DNA of 20,810 nucleotides from an uncultured Geobacteraceae bacterium (GCA_903879825.1 CAIRND010000009.1:1-20810), one strand, 5' to 3'. Positions 1 to 7,628 are shown, counted from the first letter of the stretch. Notes: generated by a model from the letters alone, not told the origin. Translations and numbers: made by a program.

Positions 1-4
1 CGGA

Positions 5-712
5 CTATTTTGTGAAGAACCTGATCGCCTTGGTTACCATATCAAAGAGGTCCGGGTCGGCATTTTTGAGCGGTCCGCCGAAGAGGCTGAAATCTGCATC
101 ATCTGGATATACGCCGCCTGAGGCCGTTTGGGCCTGCTGCTTACGGTTCTCACGCTCCTGCTCCCGCACTTCCTCTCTTCTTCGCTGCTCATCTCTTTCC
201 TGCTGCAGTAGTTTGCCGCCCGCTTTCATCCATTCAAAAAGATGCCTGAGTTCTCCCCCGTCAAGCCACACCCCGTGATCTTTACAGCGATCGACGATGA
301 CCCCGCTGTTTGTGCCAAAGTTAACCCGGTTCATGATTTTACTGCATACCGGACACTTTATGTAGAACGCACTCTGCTCGTTGTGTGTCCACTGGGGCTT
401 GCTGGCATCTAACTGACTGCGATTGATGGTGAATACGTTCGAAACGGTTGCTTCCAGCAGCGCTTCAAGTTCATTCGGATCAAAGAAAAGTCCCAGACAT
501 TCATCGCAGCGCTCAATAAGAAACCGGCCGTGTATGTTCAGATTAATGGTTCTCAGCTTAATAGTGCAGCGAGGGCAGATCCGCTCCGATTCAATTTCGT
601 GAGTCGTATAGTAATGAACCCCTTTCAGGTCGGTGTCATTTCTGCTGCCGCAATAATCACATTGAATGGAGTCGAGCGGAAGGGGTGCCGAACAATTGTT
701 ACACTGTGCCAC
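5..712 (-). CDS. zinc-ribbon protein with two zf-TFIIB domains
   Basis: This 235-residue soluble protein of unknown function is built from zinc-binding ribbons. An N-terminal ribbon has C4/C7 and C18/C21. A first zf-TFIIB-like unit has C46-x2-C49 and C69-x2-C72 followed by the typical acidic 'DPNELEALL' helix. A second unit has C120-x2-C123 and C143-x2-H146 followed by 'WLDGGELRHLFEW'. Residues about 165-195 are very rich in Q, E and R and probably form a helix or coiled coil. There is no signal peptide or membrane segment. The start is a GTG with AGGAG six bases upstream. The gene begins 18 bp after the stop of the SPFH gene, so the two are almost certainly one operon. In related COG4260 proteins a zinc ribbon is often part of the SPFH protein itself, so this may be its split-off partner; that is inference. 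Confidence 0.85.
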   Translation of the reverse strand: MAQCNNCSAPLPLDSIQCDYCGSRNDTDLKGVHYYTTHEIESERICPRCTIKLRTINLNIHGRFLIERCDECLGLFFDPNELEALLEATVSNVFTINRSQLDASKPQWTHNEQSAFYIKCPVCSKIMNRVNFGTNSGVIVDRCKDHGVWLDGGELRHLFEWMKAGGKLLQQERDEQRRREEVREQERENRKQQAQTASGGVYPDDADFSLFGGPLKNADPDLFDMVTKAIRFFTK

Positions 713-730
713 AGTGGACTCCTTGAGAAA

Positions 731-1837
731 TTATAGCGGTAACGGTGGCGGTGTTGACTGCAACAGCGCTTTAAATTCATTAAATGACTCGGCTTTTTCC
801 CACGTCGGCATTCCATGTTTCCACAATAAGGTTTCCCTGACCACTGTGCCGGAGCTGATGGATGCAGTAATGGTCTGTTGATCGAACGGCCCAGTCTTTG
901 TACCGTTCTCCGCGACAAAATACATGCACCCGGTTTGTTGTGGCTTCATTGGTGGCAGCTCGCCTGGGGCTGATTGCTGCGGGCTAATCATCATTTTCCC
1001 CAGCTGGTTAGCCATCGCAAATCCCATCCCCATTCCAACCCCGGCCGAGGCCTCACCGCCCGGATTTTTCGCCGCAGCTTCCATGGCTTGTGCGGTCTGG
1101 AATTTCACAAAGTTATCCAGGTTGCCAATGATTCCCATGCTGCTCTTTTTATCCAGTGACTCTTCAACCTCCAGCGGCAGGGAAATGTTCTCAATCAGAA
1201 GCTTTGTCACTTCCAGGCCATATTCCATGAATTCTGGGGCAATTTTTTTCGTCAGAAAAATCGAAAGTTCATTATAGTTGGCAGCCAGATCAAGAACCGG
1301 AATACCGCTCTCTCCCAGCGTGTCGGCAAACCTGCTCACAATCAGGTTTCTCAGCTGCTCACTGATATCTTCAAGGGTGAAATGTCCGCCTGTCCCGACT
1401 ATCTCCAGTATGAATTTTGCCGGGTCATGTACCCGTACAACATACGTGCCGTATGATCGCAGGCGTACGGGGCCAAATTCCTGGTCACGGAGCATGACAG
1501 GGTTTTTAGTCCCCCATTTGAGGTTGGTAAAATTACGGGTGTTTATGAAATAGACCTCCGCTTTGAAGGGGCTGTGAAAGCCGTATTTCCAACCCATGAG
1601 AGTTGAAAATACCGGAAGATTTTTGGTCGTCAAACTATATTGTCCGGCGGGAAACACGTCGGCAATTTTGCCCCTGTCCACGAAAACAGCGGTCTGCGCC
1701 GGGCGTACAATCAGCTGAGCGCCATACTTGATCTCATTCTCATAGCTCGGAAACCTCCAGGCCATGGTGTCACTTGAATCATCTGTCCACTCGATAATGT
1801 CCAGTAATTCCGCCGTGGCTTTTTCCCATAATGACAT
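731..1837 (-). CDS. SPFH/Band 7 (virion-core-protein-like) protein with C-terminal GYF_2 domain
   Basis: This 368-residue protein resembles the COG4260 SPFH family (YdjI-like, 'virion core protein'). Residues about 30-250 form the SPFH region, with 'LIVRPAQTAVFVDRGKI' near its start and the family-like stretch 'GLEVTKLLIENISLP' near its end. A glycine/methionine/alanine-rich linker follows (about 265-300). The C-terminal 60-70 residues look like a GYF_2 (DUF4339) domain, with 'YFVAENGTKTGPFDQQTI' and 'LLWKHGMPTWEKAESFNEF', and the protein ends in a proline tail, PPPLPL. There is no obvious transmembrane helix. The ATG at 1837 has an AGGGGA Shine-Dalgarno. It is the first gene of a two-gene operon with the zinc-ribbon protein. 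Such SPFH proteins form membrane-associated scaffolds, and in Bacillus YdjI is linked to a PspA-type envelope stress response. The exact role here is unknown. Confidence 0.85.
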   Translation of the reverse strand: MSLWEKATAELLDIIEWTDDSSDTMAWRFPSYENEIKYGAQLIVRPAQTAVFVDRGKIADVFPAGQYSLTTKNLPVFSTLMGWKYGFHSPFKAEVYFINTRNFTNLKWGTKNPVMLRDQEFGPVRLRSYGTYVVRVHDPAKFILEIVGTGGHFTLEDISEQLRNLIVSRFADTLGESGIPVLDLAANYNELSIFLTKKIAPEFMEYGLEVTKLLIENISLPLEVEESLDKKSSMGIIGNLDNFVKFQTAQAMEAAAKNPGGEASAGVGMGMGFAMANQLGKMMISPQQSAPGELPPMKPQQTGCMYFVAENGTKTGPFDQQTITASISSGTVVRETLLWKHGMPTWEKAESFNEFKALLQSTPPPLPL

Positions 1838-1972
1838 AGAGTTTTCCCCTGTTAGATATAGATTGTTTGCCTGCCTGCCATGTTAACCGATATTTGCATG
1901 AGATCAAGTCAAAAAGTGAGTAAAAGTTATCTGTACGATTGAGCAGAAATGCTGGGTTAGGAATGCACATAC

Positions 1973-2001
1973 TTGACAAAACTATCTCATGAGGTGATAC
2001 T
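1973..2001 (+). promoter_or_regulatory. sigma-70-type promoter of the toxin-antitoxin operon
   Basis: A perfect -35 box TTGACA (1973-1978) is followed by a 17-bp spacer and a -10-like GATACT (1996-2001). The predicted start of transcription lies about 25 bp upstream of the antitoxin start codon. Not tested; the -10 matches the consensus at four of six positions. Confidence 0.6.
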
Positions 2002-2017
2002 TCGTACATACTAAGTA
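1998..2017. promoter_or_regulatory. candidate antitoxin operator (inverted repeat)
   Basis: TACTT (1998-2002) and AAGTA (2013-2017) form an inverted repeat with a 10-bp spacer. Inside and beside it are two GTAC tetramers. It overlaps the -10 box and the likely transcription start, where a ribbon-helix-helix antitoxin usually represses its own operon. The arms are short, so this is a candidate only. Confidence 0.4.
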
Positions 2018-2034
2018 CTACCCGGAGGTGATGT

Positions 2035-2319
2035 ATGCAGACACAAGTAAAGCCGATGGCCATAAAGCTGCCCCAGCAGGACAGAGAACGTCTGCTGCAC
2101 CTTGGCGTCGCAAGAAAACGCTCTGCTCATTGGCTCGCAAAAGAGGCGATTACCCAGTTTCTTGATCGTGAAGAATTGGCGGAACAATTTAAACAGGAGT
2201 CTGTCGCTCGGTGGGAAGAGTATTGTCGTACCGGTACATCCGTTCCACATGATGACGTAATGCAATGGCTTGAATCATGGGGCACGGAGAACGAGCTTGA
2301 GGCGCCAAAATGCGGATAG
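2035..2319 (+). CDS. ribbon-helix-helix (CopG/RelB-type) antitoxin
   Basis: This 94-residue protein looks like the antitoxin of a type II toxin-antitoxin pair. The N-terminal 45 or so residues fit a ribbon-helix-helix DNA-binding fold: a short strand 'MAIKLPQQDRERLLHLG' followed by the helix 'RSAHWLAKEAITQFLDREE'. The C-terminal half is charged and should wrap the toxin. The start ATG at 2035 is preferred over the out-of-frame ATG at 2031 because only this frame is open; GGAGGTG lies just upstream. The last 10 bp overlap the toxin gene, which implies coupled translation and operon expression. It probably represses its own promoter through the inverted repeat at 1998-2017. Family assignment rests on sequence pattern and the neighbouring toxin. 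Confidence 0.85.
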   Translation: MQTQVKPMAIKLPQQDRERLLHLGVARKRSAHWLAKEAITQFLDREELAEQFKQESVARWEEYCRTGTSVPHDDVMQWLESWGTENELEAPKCG

Positions 2320-2639
2320 AATGGCTTGACTCTGCTATCGGAGATCTTCAACGACTCAGGGCTTTTATACTCCCCCATAATAAGGAAGCGGCACAACGGG
2401 TTGTCAAGCTTATCAGCTACGCGGTAACATCTGCCGGGTCAAATCCCCGCATCGGAAAACCGGTAGAAGATTTGCCCGGTTTTCACGACCTTGTTATCCC
2501 TTTTGGTGCTTCAGGTTATGTGCTTCGCTATCGGATTCAGGGTGACATCGCGTTTATTGTTACCGTTAAACACTGCAAGGAAGCAGGTTTTATAGACCAA
2601 CCGCCAGTGCTATGGGTTGTTAAAGATCCGGTAGCGTAG
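2310..2639 (+). CDS. RelE/ParE-superfamily toxin
   Basis: This 109-residue basic protein matches the RelE/ParE fold. The N-terminus 'MRIEWLDSAIGDLQRLRAFI' is typical of ParE-like toxins, followed by a helix, then 'NPRIGKPVEDLPGFHDLVIPFGASGYVLRYRI' and the C-terminal strand 'DIAFIVTVKH'. ParE members poison DNA gyrase and RelE members cleave mRNA on the ribosome; the sequence leans towards ParE but does not settle which. It starts inside the antitoxin gene (10-bp overlap). The combination of order, overlap and size is standard for a type II system. An HNH nuclease gene starts 46 bp downstream on the same strand and could be co-transcribed. Confidence 0.85.
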   Translation: MRIEWLDSAIGDLQRLRAFILPHNKEAAQRVVKLISYAVTSAGSNPRIGKPVEDLPGFHDLVIPFGASGYVLRYRIQGDIAFIVTVKHCKEAGFIDQPPVLWVVKDPVA

Positions 2640-2685
2640 TTTGTCTCATCACGATCACTTGGAATAAATTATTCGGAGGTAATTC

Positions 2686-3003
2686 ATGAGATCCCACGGC
2701 CCACGAACAGTAGTACTCCCCTCGGCTGAAAAGGCCGCTGCACTTGTGAAAAAGATGCGCGGTGAAGTTGATAGTAATGAAAACTACCGCTCGAAATCGC
2801 TCAGAATCAATGGTGCCATTTGCGCCAAATGTGCTCGTGAATTCGACTCTGCCAGCATCAATTTGTTGACCGTTCACCATAAGGACGGCAACCACCACAA
2901 CAATCCGCCCGATGGCTCAAACTGGGAAAACCTGTGTACTCATTGTCATGACGATGAACATTCTCGCGGGGGATTGGGAGAGTACTTCTCCAAAACTACT
3001 TGA
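2686..3003 (+). CDS. small HNH endonuclease (YajD-like)
   Basis: This 105-residue protein carries a compact HNH nuclease fold. C46-x2-C49 and C84-x2-C87 are the structural zinc cysteines. H64-H65-K66-D67-G68-N69 contains the catalytic histidine region, and N79-W80-E81-N82-L83 gives the conserved Asn. H88 and H92 complete the metal site. The size and the 'HHKDGNHHNNPPDGSNWENL' core match YajD-like proteins. The start ATG has a GGAGG Shine-Dalgarno eight to nine bases upstream. It lies 46 bp behind the toxin gene on the same strand, and its 3' end overlaps the convergent TSUP gene by 8 bp. The role of free-standing YajD-type HNH proteins is not established. Nicking of nucleic acid in defence or stress is a plausible inference. 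Confidence 0.85.
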   Translation: MRSHGPRTVVLPSAEKAAALVKKMRGEVDSNENYRSKSLRINGAICAKCAREFDSASINLLTVHHKDGNHHNNPPDGSNWENLCTHCHDDEHSRGGLGEYFSKTT

Positions 3004-3772
3004 AATTCTGATAGATCAGTCGTCCGACCAGTGCCAGCACCATCGTGATGAAAACCGGCCTGATAAAGGCGGTGCCCCGCTTTATGACCAGTTTTGACCC
3101 GACCCGAGCCCCTATGAATTGTCCGACCCCCATCACAATCCCCTCGACGAAGCGTACCTGACCGACTGACAGGAAAAAGATCAGCGCTACAAAATTGCTG
3201 GTAAAGTTCATGACCTTGGTGGCCGCGGTGGCCCGCATCATCGAGTAGCCGAGCAGCATCATGAGCGCCATTGTCCAGAACGAACCGGTTCCCGGCCCAA
3301 AAAAACCGTCATAAAATCCAATAGCCAGCCCGAACAGCAGGTAGAACAGAGCTCCATTCATGCGGGCGTGAGAGTCTGCCGCGCCAAGCCGGGGTGAAAG
3401 GAGAGTGTAGAGTGCGATGGTCGCCAGCAGCCAGGGAATCATCTGCTTAAGGATCGTTGCATCGAGAAGCTGCACGGCCCAGACACCGAGTGCCGCACCC
3501 GCTGCCGTCCAGAGAATGCCGCTCCAGCAATCGCTCAGCTTAACTGTGCCTGCCCGCACAAAATGGAGCATGGCGCTGCCGGAGCCGAATGATGCCTGGA
3601 GCTTGTTGGTGCCGAGCGCAACCTGAGGGGGGAGGCCGATGCCCATGAGGACCGGAACGGTGATCAGACCGCCGCCGCCGGCGATGGAGTCAACCAGGCC
3701 GGCAACAAAGGCGGCAGCGAAAAGGAGTGGCAGAAGAATTTCGGGAGGCATGCTTACATCGCTTTCGACCAT
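2996..3772 (-). CDS. TSUP family (TauE/SafE-like) membrane exporter
   Basis: This integral membrane protein of 258 residues belongs to the TSUP family, which exports sulfite, sulfoacetate or other small organic anions. The two inverted family repeats are visible: 'GLVDSIAGGGGLITVPVL' near the N-terminus and 'GFYDGFFGPGTGSFW' in the second half. About eight hydrophobic segments are present. The ATG at 3772 is chosen because GGAAGGA lies about nine bases upstream. A TTG at 3820 would extend the N-terminus by 16 poor residues, and an ATG at 3751 has no ribosome site. The gene overlaps the preceding permease by 19 bp and closes the amino-acid ABC operon. Substrate unknown. The operon position hints at an amino-acid-derived or sulfur compound, but TSUP genes are mobile between contexts. 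Confidence 0.85.
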   Translation of the reverse strand: MVESDVSMPPEILLPLLFAAAFVAGLVDSIAGGGGLITVPVLMGIGLPPQVALGTNKLQASFGSGSAMLHFVRAGTVKLSDCWSGILWTAAGAALGVWAVQLLDATILKQMIPWLLATIALYTLLSPRLGAADSHARMNGALFYLLFGLAIGFYDGFFGPGTGSFWTMALMMLLGYSMMRATAATKVMNFTSNFVALIFFLSVGQVRFVEGIVMGVGQFIGARVGSKLVIKRGTAFIRPVFITMVLALVGRLIYQNFK

Positions 3773-4452
3773 GATAAACGTCCTTCCAGCCAACGGGAGA
3801 GGCTGGTAAAGGCGTAGCAAAGGATGAAGTAAACGAAGGCGATGAAAATGAAAATTTCGGTTGGGAAGGCCATGGTGCGGTTATTGATTTGCGTTGCAAC
3901 GTGGGTCATCTCTGATACGCCGACGATAAAAGCCAGTGAAGTATCCTTGATGAGCGAGACGAACTGGTTGACAAACGAAGGGATCATATTGCGCATGCCC
4001 TGAGGCAACACGATATAAATCATGACTTGCCAGGAGGAGAGCCCGGTAGAGAGTGCCGCTTCGGTCTGTCCTTTGGGGATGCCTTCGATGCCCGCCACGA
4101 CGATGCGTGACATGTAGGCCGAGGTAAAGAGGGTTAGCGCCATGATGACGGTGTTATTCTCGGCGACTTTGCCAAACAGAGCCGGCATCAAAAAATACAT
4201 CCAGAAGATGACCATCAGGAGCGGCATGCCGCGCACCAGATTGATAAAAGCCAGCGCCGGAAGGCGCACAGCGCGGAAACGTGAAATACTGAGCAAACCC
4301 AGAATCATGCCGCCAAAGAAAGAGAGGATGCAGGAAGCAACCGCCAGATAGAGCGTCAGCCCAACCCCGCCGAGCGGTCCGTGGGGAAAACGGCCGATCA
4401 TGAAATAAGTGAAATTATCGGATATGACCGAAAAATTGAAGAACGGTTCCAT
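3754..4452 (-). CDS. polar amino acid ABC transporter permease (GltK-like)
   Basis: This inner-membrane permease of 232 residues belongs to the HisM/GlnP family. About five membrane helices are visible, and the cytoplasmic EAA loop that docks the ATPase is seen as 'EAALSTGLSSWQVMIYIVLP'. It starts one base after the stop of the other permease (TGA, one base, ATG), so the two are translationally coupled and should form a heterodimer. 'FINLVRGMPLLMVIFWMYF' matches the first conserved permease segment. The fit to glutamate/aspartate systems comes mainly from the neighbouring binding protein. Its 3' end overlaps the TSUP gene. Confidence 0.88.
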   Translation of the reverse strand: MEPFFNFSVISDNFTYFMIGRFPHGPLGGVGLTLYLAVASCILSFFGGMILGLLSISRFRAVRLPALAFINLVRGMPLLMVIFWMYFLMPALFGKVAENNTVIMALTLFTSAYMSRIVVAGIEGIPKGQTEAALSTGLSSWQVMIYIVLPQGMRNMIPSFVNQFVSLIKDTSLAFIVGVSEMTHVATQINNRTMAFPTEIFIFIAFVYFILCYAFTSLSRWLEGRLSWSKAM

Positions 4453-4453
4453 G

Positions 4454-5161
4454 TCAGGTGGCCTTGTGGACGCTGAGGACTTTTTCGTTATAGAGGTTAA
4501 CCAACGAAGTTATGATGATCGAGAGAGCCAGATAGACGACCGTTGCGGCGGTAAAAGCCTCAAAGCCTTTAAAGGTGTAGCTCTCCACCTGACGAGCCTG
4601 ATAGGTCATTTCCATAACGCCGATGGTCATCGCCAATGACGAATTCTTAGCCACATTGAGAAACTGGTTTACCAGCGGCGGGATCGTGATACGCACCGCC
4701 TGTGGCAGGATGATATACTGCATTGAACGCAGATAAGAGAAACCGGCGCTGCGGGATGCTTCCATCTGTTCTTTCGGAATGGACAGAACGCCGGAACGAA
4801 TATCTTCCGCGATAAAAGCAGAGGTATAGATGGTGAGGGCCGTGGCGGCAGCGGCAAATTCAAAATTTGTACTTACCAGCCAGTCGTTTACCGCCGTAGG
4901 TAAAATTTTGTATGAGCCGAAATACCAGAAAAATAGCTGAACCAAAAGCGGGGTGTTACGGAAAAACTCCAGGTAGGCGAGGGCAAACCAGCGTACCGGC
5001 CTGTTGTGTGACATGCGCATAACGGCAATTATGAGCCCCAGTATGAAAGCCAGTACAATGGATATCGCCGACAGTTTAAGTGTCGTGAGCAACCCGGAAA
5101 CCAACCAGTCAAAATACTGCCCGGAGGTTATGATTGACCAGTCGAATGTGTATGTGAGCAC
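4454..5161 (-). CDS. polar amino acid ABC transporter permease (GltJ-like)
   Basis: This is the second permease of the same importer, 235 residues, with five hydrophobic segments. 'YLEFFRNTPLLVQLFFWYF' is the conserved substrate-pathway segment and 'EASRSAGFSYLRSMQYIILP' is the EAA loop. The start is a GTG at 5161 with an AGGG sequence about six bases upstream. It lies 24 bp after the binding-protein gene and one base before the partner permease. The pair should form the transmembrane channel for the periplasmic binding protein. Confidence 0.88.
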   Translation of the reverse strand: MLTYTFDWSIITSGQYFDWLVSGLLTTLKLSAISIVLAFILGLIIAVMRMSHNRPVRWFALAYLEFFRNTPLLVQLFFWYFGSYKILPTAVNDWLVSTNFEFAAAATALTIYTSAFIAEDIRSGVLSIPKEQMEASRSAGFSYLRSMQYIILPQAVRITIPPLVNQFLNVAKNSSLAMTIGVMEMTYQARQVESYTFKGFEAFTAATVVYLALSIIITSLVNLYNEKVLSVHKAT

Positions 5162-5185
5162 GGGGAACCCTGTCTGTTTTTTATC

Positions 5186-6001
5186 TTATTTGTCTGCGCT
5201 GATCTTGAATGTGCGATTCAGGTGGTACTGGGTTTTTGGGCCGAACCATTTGTCAAAAATTGCCTTGGCCTCGCCATTCTTTTCCATTTCAATAATGGTC
5301 TTATTGACGAAATTGACAAAGTTTGTGTCACCTTTACGCATACCGAGACCATACGGCTCATCGGAAATCTGTATGGTGGGGATTTCAAACTGGGCTTTGT
5401 TGGGGGCTTTGGCGAGTATGCCGGCCAAAATGGCTTCGTCGGTGGTGACCGCTGCAACTTTACCCTGCTGCAACGCCAGGAATGCCTGGGGATAATCGTC
5501 AAACGACAGTACGGACGCGGAAGGAACAGCCTTCTTTACATTCTGCTCGGACGTTGAGCCTTTGGCGGTGCCGATCTTTTTGCCTTCCAGATCCTTCAGG
5601 CTCTTGATAGCTCCCTTTTTGGTAATGAATTTCTGACCGGTAAAGAAATAGGTATGGCTAAAATCGATAACTTTGGCCCGCTCGGCATTTTTAGTCATGG
5701 TTGCGGCAATAATGTCGATGTGACCCTCCTGCAGTTGCGGTGTACGACTTGCCGAGGTTACCGGCTTGAGCTCAACCTTAACACCCATTTTTTTTGCAAT
5801 GGCGTTAACAAAATCAATGTCGTAACCGACAATCTGCCGGCTTTTTTCATCAATGTATCCGAAGGGGGGAAGCGAATCTTTGCAGCCGACAACCAGCACC
5901 CCCTTTTTTTTCGCGTCAGCCAGTGTGTCTCCGGCCAGGGCGGCCGTGGCGGTTACTGTCGTCAGAGCCAAAAGTATACAGAGTGTTGCCAGTTTCTTCA
6001 T
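5186..6001 (-). CDS. glutamate/aspartate-type periplasmic substrate-binding protein (GltI-like)
   Basis: This is a family 3 solute-binding protein of 271 residues. Residues 1-23 are a signal peptide (MKK, hydrophobic core, ending ALA), so the mature protein is periplasmic. The ligand-binding region includes 'CKDSLPPFGYIDE', 'VGYDIDFVNAIAKKMGV' and 'SASRTPQLQEGHIDIIAATM'. The C-terminal stretches 'EPYGLGMRKGD' and 'FDKWFGPKTQYHLN' closely parallel E. coli GltI ('EAYGCMLRKDD', 'FDKWF...LN'), which is why an acidic amino acid is the best guess. AAGGAG sits eight bases before the ATG. It lies between the ATPase gene (37 bp upstream) and the permeases. In E. coli the binding protein comes first and the ATPase last; here the ATPase leads. 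Confidence 0.87.
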   Translation of the reverse strand: MKKLATLCILLALTTVTATAALAGDTLADAKKKGVLVVGCKDSLPPFGYIDEKSRQIVGYDIDFVNAIAKKMGVKVELKPVTSASRTPQLQEGHIDIIAATMTKNAERAKVIDFSHTYFFTGQKFITKKGAIKSLKDLEGKKIGTAKGSTSEQNVKKAVPSASVLSFDDYPQAFLALQQGKVAAVTTDEAILAGILAKAPNKAQFEIPTIQISDEPYGLGMRKGDTNFVNFVNKTIIEMEKNGEAKAIFDKWFGPKTQYHLNRTFKISADK

Positions 6002-6037
6002 TGTATTATCTCCTTGTTGTCTGATGAAAAAGTCAGG

Positions 6038-6784
6038 TTAGATGCCTTCCGACTGCATTGGCGTCAGAAGCTGTCGCAGAAACTGTTTGGCACGATCATG
6101 CTGCGGTTGCAGGAAAAAAACTTCCGGGGGTGCCTCTTCCAGAATAACTCCATCCGCCATGAAGGCCACCCGGTGGGCTACTTCACGAGCAAAGCCCATC
6201 TCGTGGGTTACCACAATCATGGTCATACCGGAGAGGGCCAGATCTTTCATGACAGAGAGAACCTCGCCGATCATCTCGGGATCAAGGGCCGACGTTGGTT
6301 CGTCGAACAGCATAATACGGGGTTTCATCGCCAGTGCCCGGGCAATTGCCACCCGCTGCTGCTGGCCGCCGGAAAGCTGTGAAGGGTAGGCATTCCGTTT
6401 TTCTGCCAAGCCGACGCGGGTAAGCAGTGCCATCGCCTGTTCTTCCGCTTCTTTCTTCGGAATATTCCGAATTTTTGTCGGAGCCAGGGTGATATTGCTG
6501 ATAACCGAAAGGTGTGGATACAGATTGAACTGCTGAAAAACGAAGCCGACCTCTGCCCGCAATTTGTTAAGATCAGTCTTTTTGTCCGAGAGATTCATGC
6601 CGTCTACGATCAGCGAGCCCTCGCTGATCGGTTCCAACTGATTAATGGTCCGGATCAGGGTTGACTTGCCGGAGCCCGAAGGGCCACATACCACCAGCAC
6701 TTCACCGGGAGTGACATGCAGATTGATGTCATTTAGTACGTGCAGGTTTTTGAACCATTTGTGCACGCCTTTGAAAATAATCAT
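6038..6784 (-). CDS. amino acid ABC transporter ATP-binding protein (GltL/GlnQ-like)
   Basis: This is the cytoplasmic ATPase subunit of the importer, 248 residues, typical of the GlnQ/GltL family. Motifs in order are Walker A GPSGSGKST, Q-loop 'FQQFNLYPHLSV', signature LSGGQQQR, Walker B 'RIMLFDEPTSALD' and the switch histidine in 'VVTHEMGFA'. It is complete, with no missing catalytic residue. It is the first gene of the five-gene minus-strand operon ATPase, binding protein, permease, permease, TSUP. A GGAG sequence lies upstream of the ATG. The gap to the DUF3108 gene upstream is 79 bp without a clear terminator hairpin, so read-through from that gene cannot be excluded. Confidence 0.92.
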   Translation of the reverse strand: MIIFKGVHKWFKNLHVLNDINLHVTPGEVLVVCGPSGSGKSTLIRTINQLEPISEGSLIVDGMNLSDKKTDLNKLRAEVGFVFQQFNLYPHLSVISNITLAPTKIRNIPKKEAEEQAMALLTRVGLAEKRNAYPSQLSGGQQQRVAIARALAMKPRIMLFDEPTSALDPEMIGEVLSVMKDLALSGMTMIVVTHEMGFAREVAHRVAFMADGVILEEAPPEVFFLQPQHDRAKQFLRQLLTPMQSEGI

Positions 6785-6863
6785 AAACTAAGCTCCTGAG
6801 CCGGATGATACCTGCGTGATCCGCACCTGCTTTTTATTGTGGCGAACCCAAAATAAGAGCCGT

Positions 6864-7628
6864 TCACTTTTTGTCCGGCCAGTAACTGCCCCCCGTGAGG
6901 GTGGCGGTAATACTTCCGACAATAACTTTTGATTTCATCTGCACCGGTATTCTGCGGTCATCATCTGTCAGCCAGATGAACATATCTCCCGTTCGGGAAA
7001 AAATACCCTCAGATTTCAACAGCGGATGAATTACTATCGTTTTAAATCGGCCCAGAGGGGTGACGAGCTCTTCCCGACGCAGTACCTTGACTTCAGTGTT
7101 CCACAATCTGCTGCAGTCATAAATGTCTATAAAATACGACATTCCGACTTGCAGCGGAATGGTGCGAAAGTAGTAAAAACTGGAGAGGGTGTCGTAGGTC
7201 CGGTTGGTGATGATATTCTTTTTCTCGCTCTTTTTGCGATGGTCAATGGTTGTTACTTCAAGTTTTTGACGATCAAAGCGTGCTTCCCGATTGGTTATCG
7301 TTTTGCCTTCATGTTTGCGCTCCTGATACAGACGGGGGGTGCCAATGTCTGATGGAGGAGTGCCGGCCATCAAAAATGATTCAATCCGGTCATCAACCGG
7401 AAAAAAGAACCGTAACCAGTCTGCCGATCGGGCGGTTGAAACAATATGAACATCAGTGTCATCCCGCTTGACTTCCTGGACAGCACGTCCGGCAGTTATT
7501 CCGCCATAGGACAGCTCAAATTCCAACCGCTCCGGAATCGGAAAAGCGTCCGCAGAGGTAGTGAGGCCGGACAGGAAAAATGCGGTCACAAAAAGTGACG
7601 CAACTCGTACGATTTCTTTTGACCGCAT
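6864..7628 (-). CDS. exported DUF3108 protein
   Basis: This 254-residue protein has an N-terminal signal peptide (about residues 1-28, 'VASLFVTAFFLSGLTTSADA') and then a DUF3108 region. Visible family-like traits are 'LEFELSYGGITAGRAVQEV' at the start, 'YDTLSSFYYFRTIPLQVG' in the middle, and the C-terminal 'MFIWLTDDDRRIPVQMKSK...GSITATLTG' stretch. The fold is all-beta and the protein is probably periplasmic or outer-membrane associated. The function of DUF3108 is not established. The gene is 27 bp downstream of the 124-residue conserved gene on the same strand and probably shares its transcript. Confidence 0.82.
   Translation of the reverse strand: MRSKEIVRVASLFVTAFFLSGLTTSADAFPIPERLEFELSYGGITAGRAVQEVKRDDTDVHIVSTARSADWLRFFFPVDDRIESFLMAGTPPSDIGTPRLYQERKHEGKTITNREARFDRQKLEVTTIDHRKKSEKKNIITNRTYDTLSSFYYFRTIPLQVGMSYFIDIYDCSRLWNTEVKVLRREELVTPLGRFKTIVIHPLLKSEGIFSRTGDMFIWLTDDDRRIPVQMKSKVIVGSITATLTGGSYWPDKK

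Noticed and set aside
3773..3820. TTG start extending the TSUP protein by 16 residues
   Set aside because: The extension is proline/arginine-rich, overlaps the permease gene further and has no ribosome site, unlike the ATG at 3772.
5654..6382. Long open frame (242 codons) on the plus strand opposite the binding protein and ATPase genes
   Set aside because: It is antisense to two clearly conserved genes, crosses the gap between them and has no recognisable protein features.
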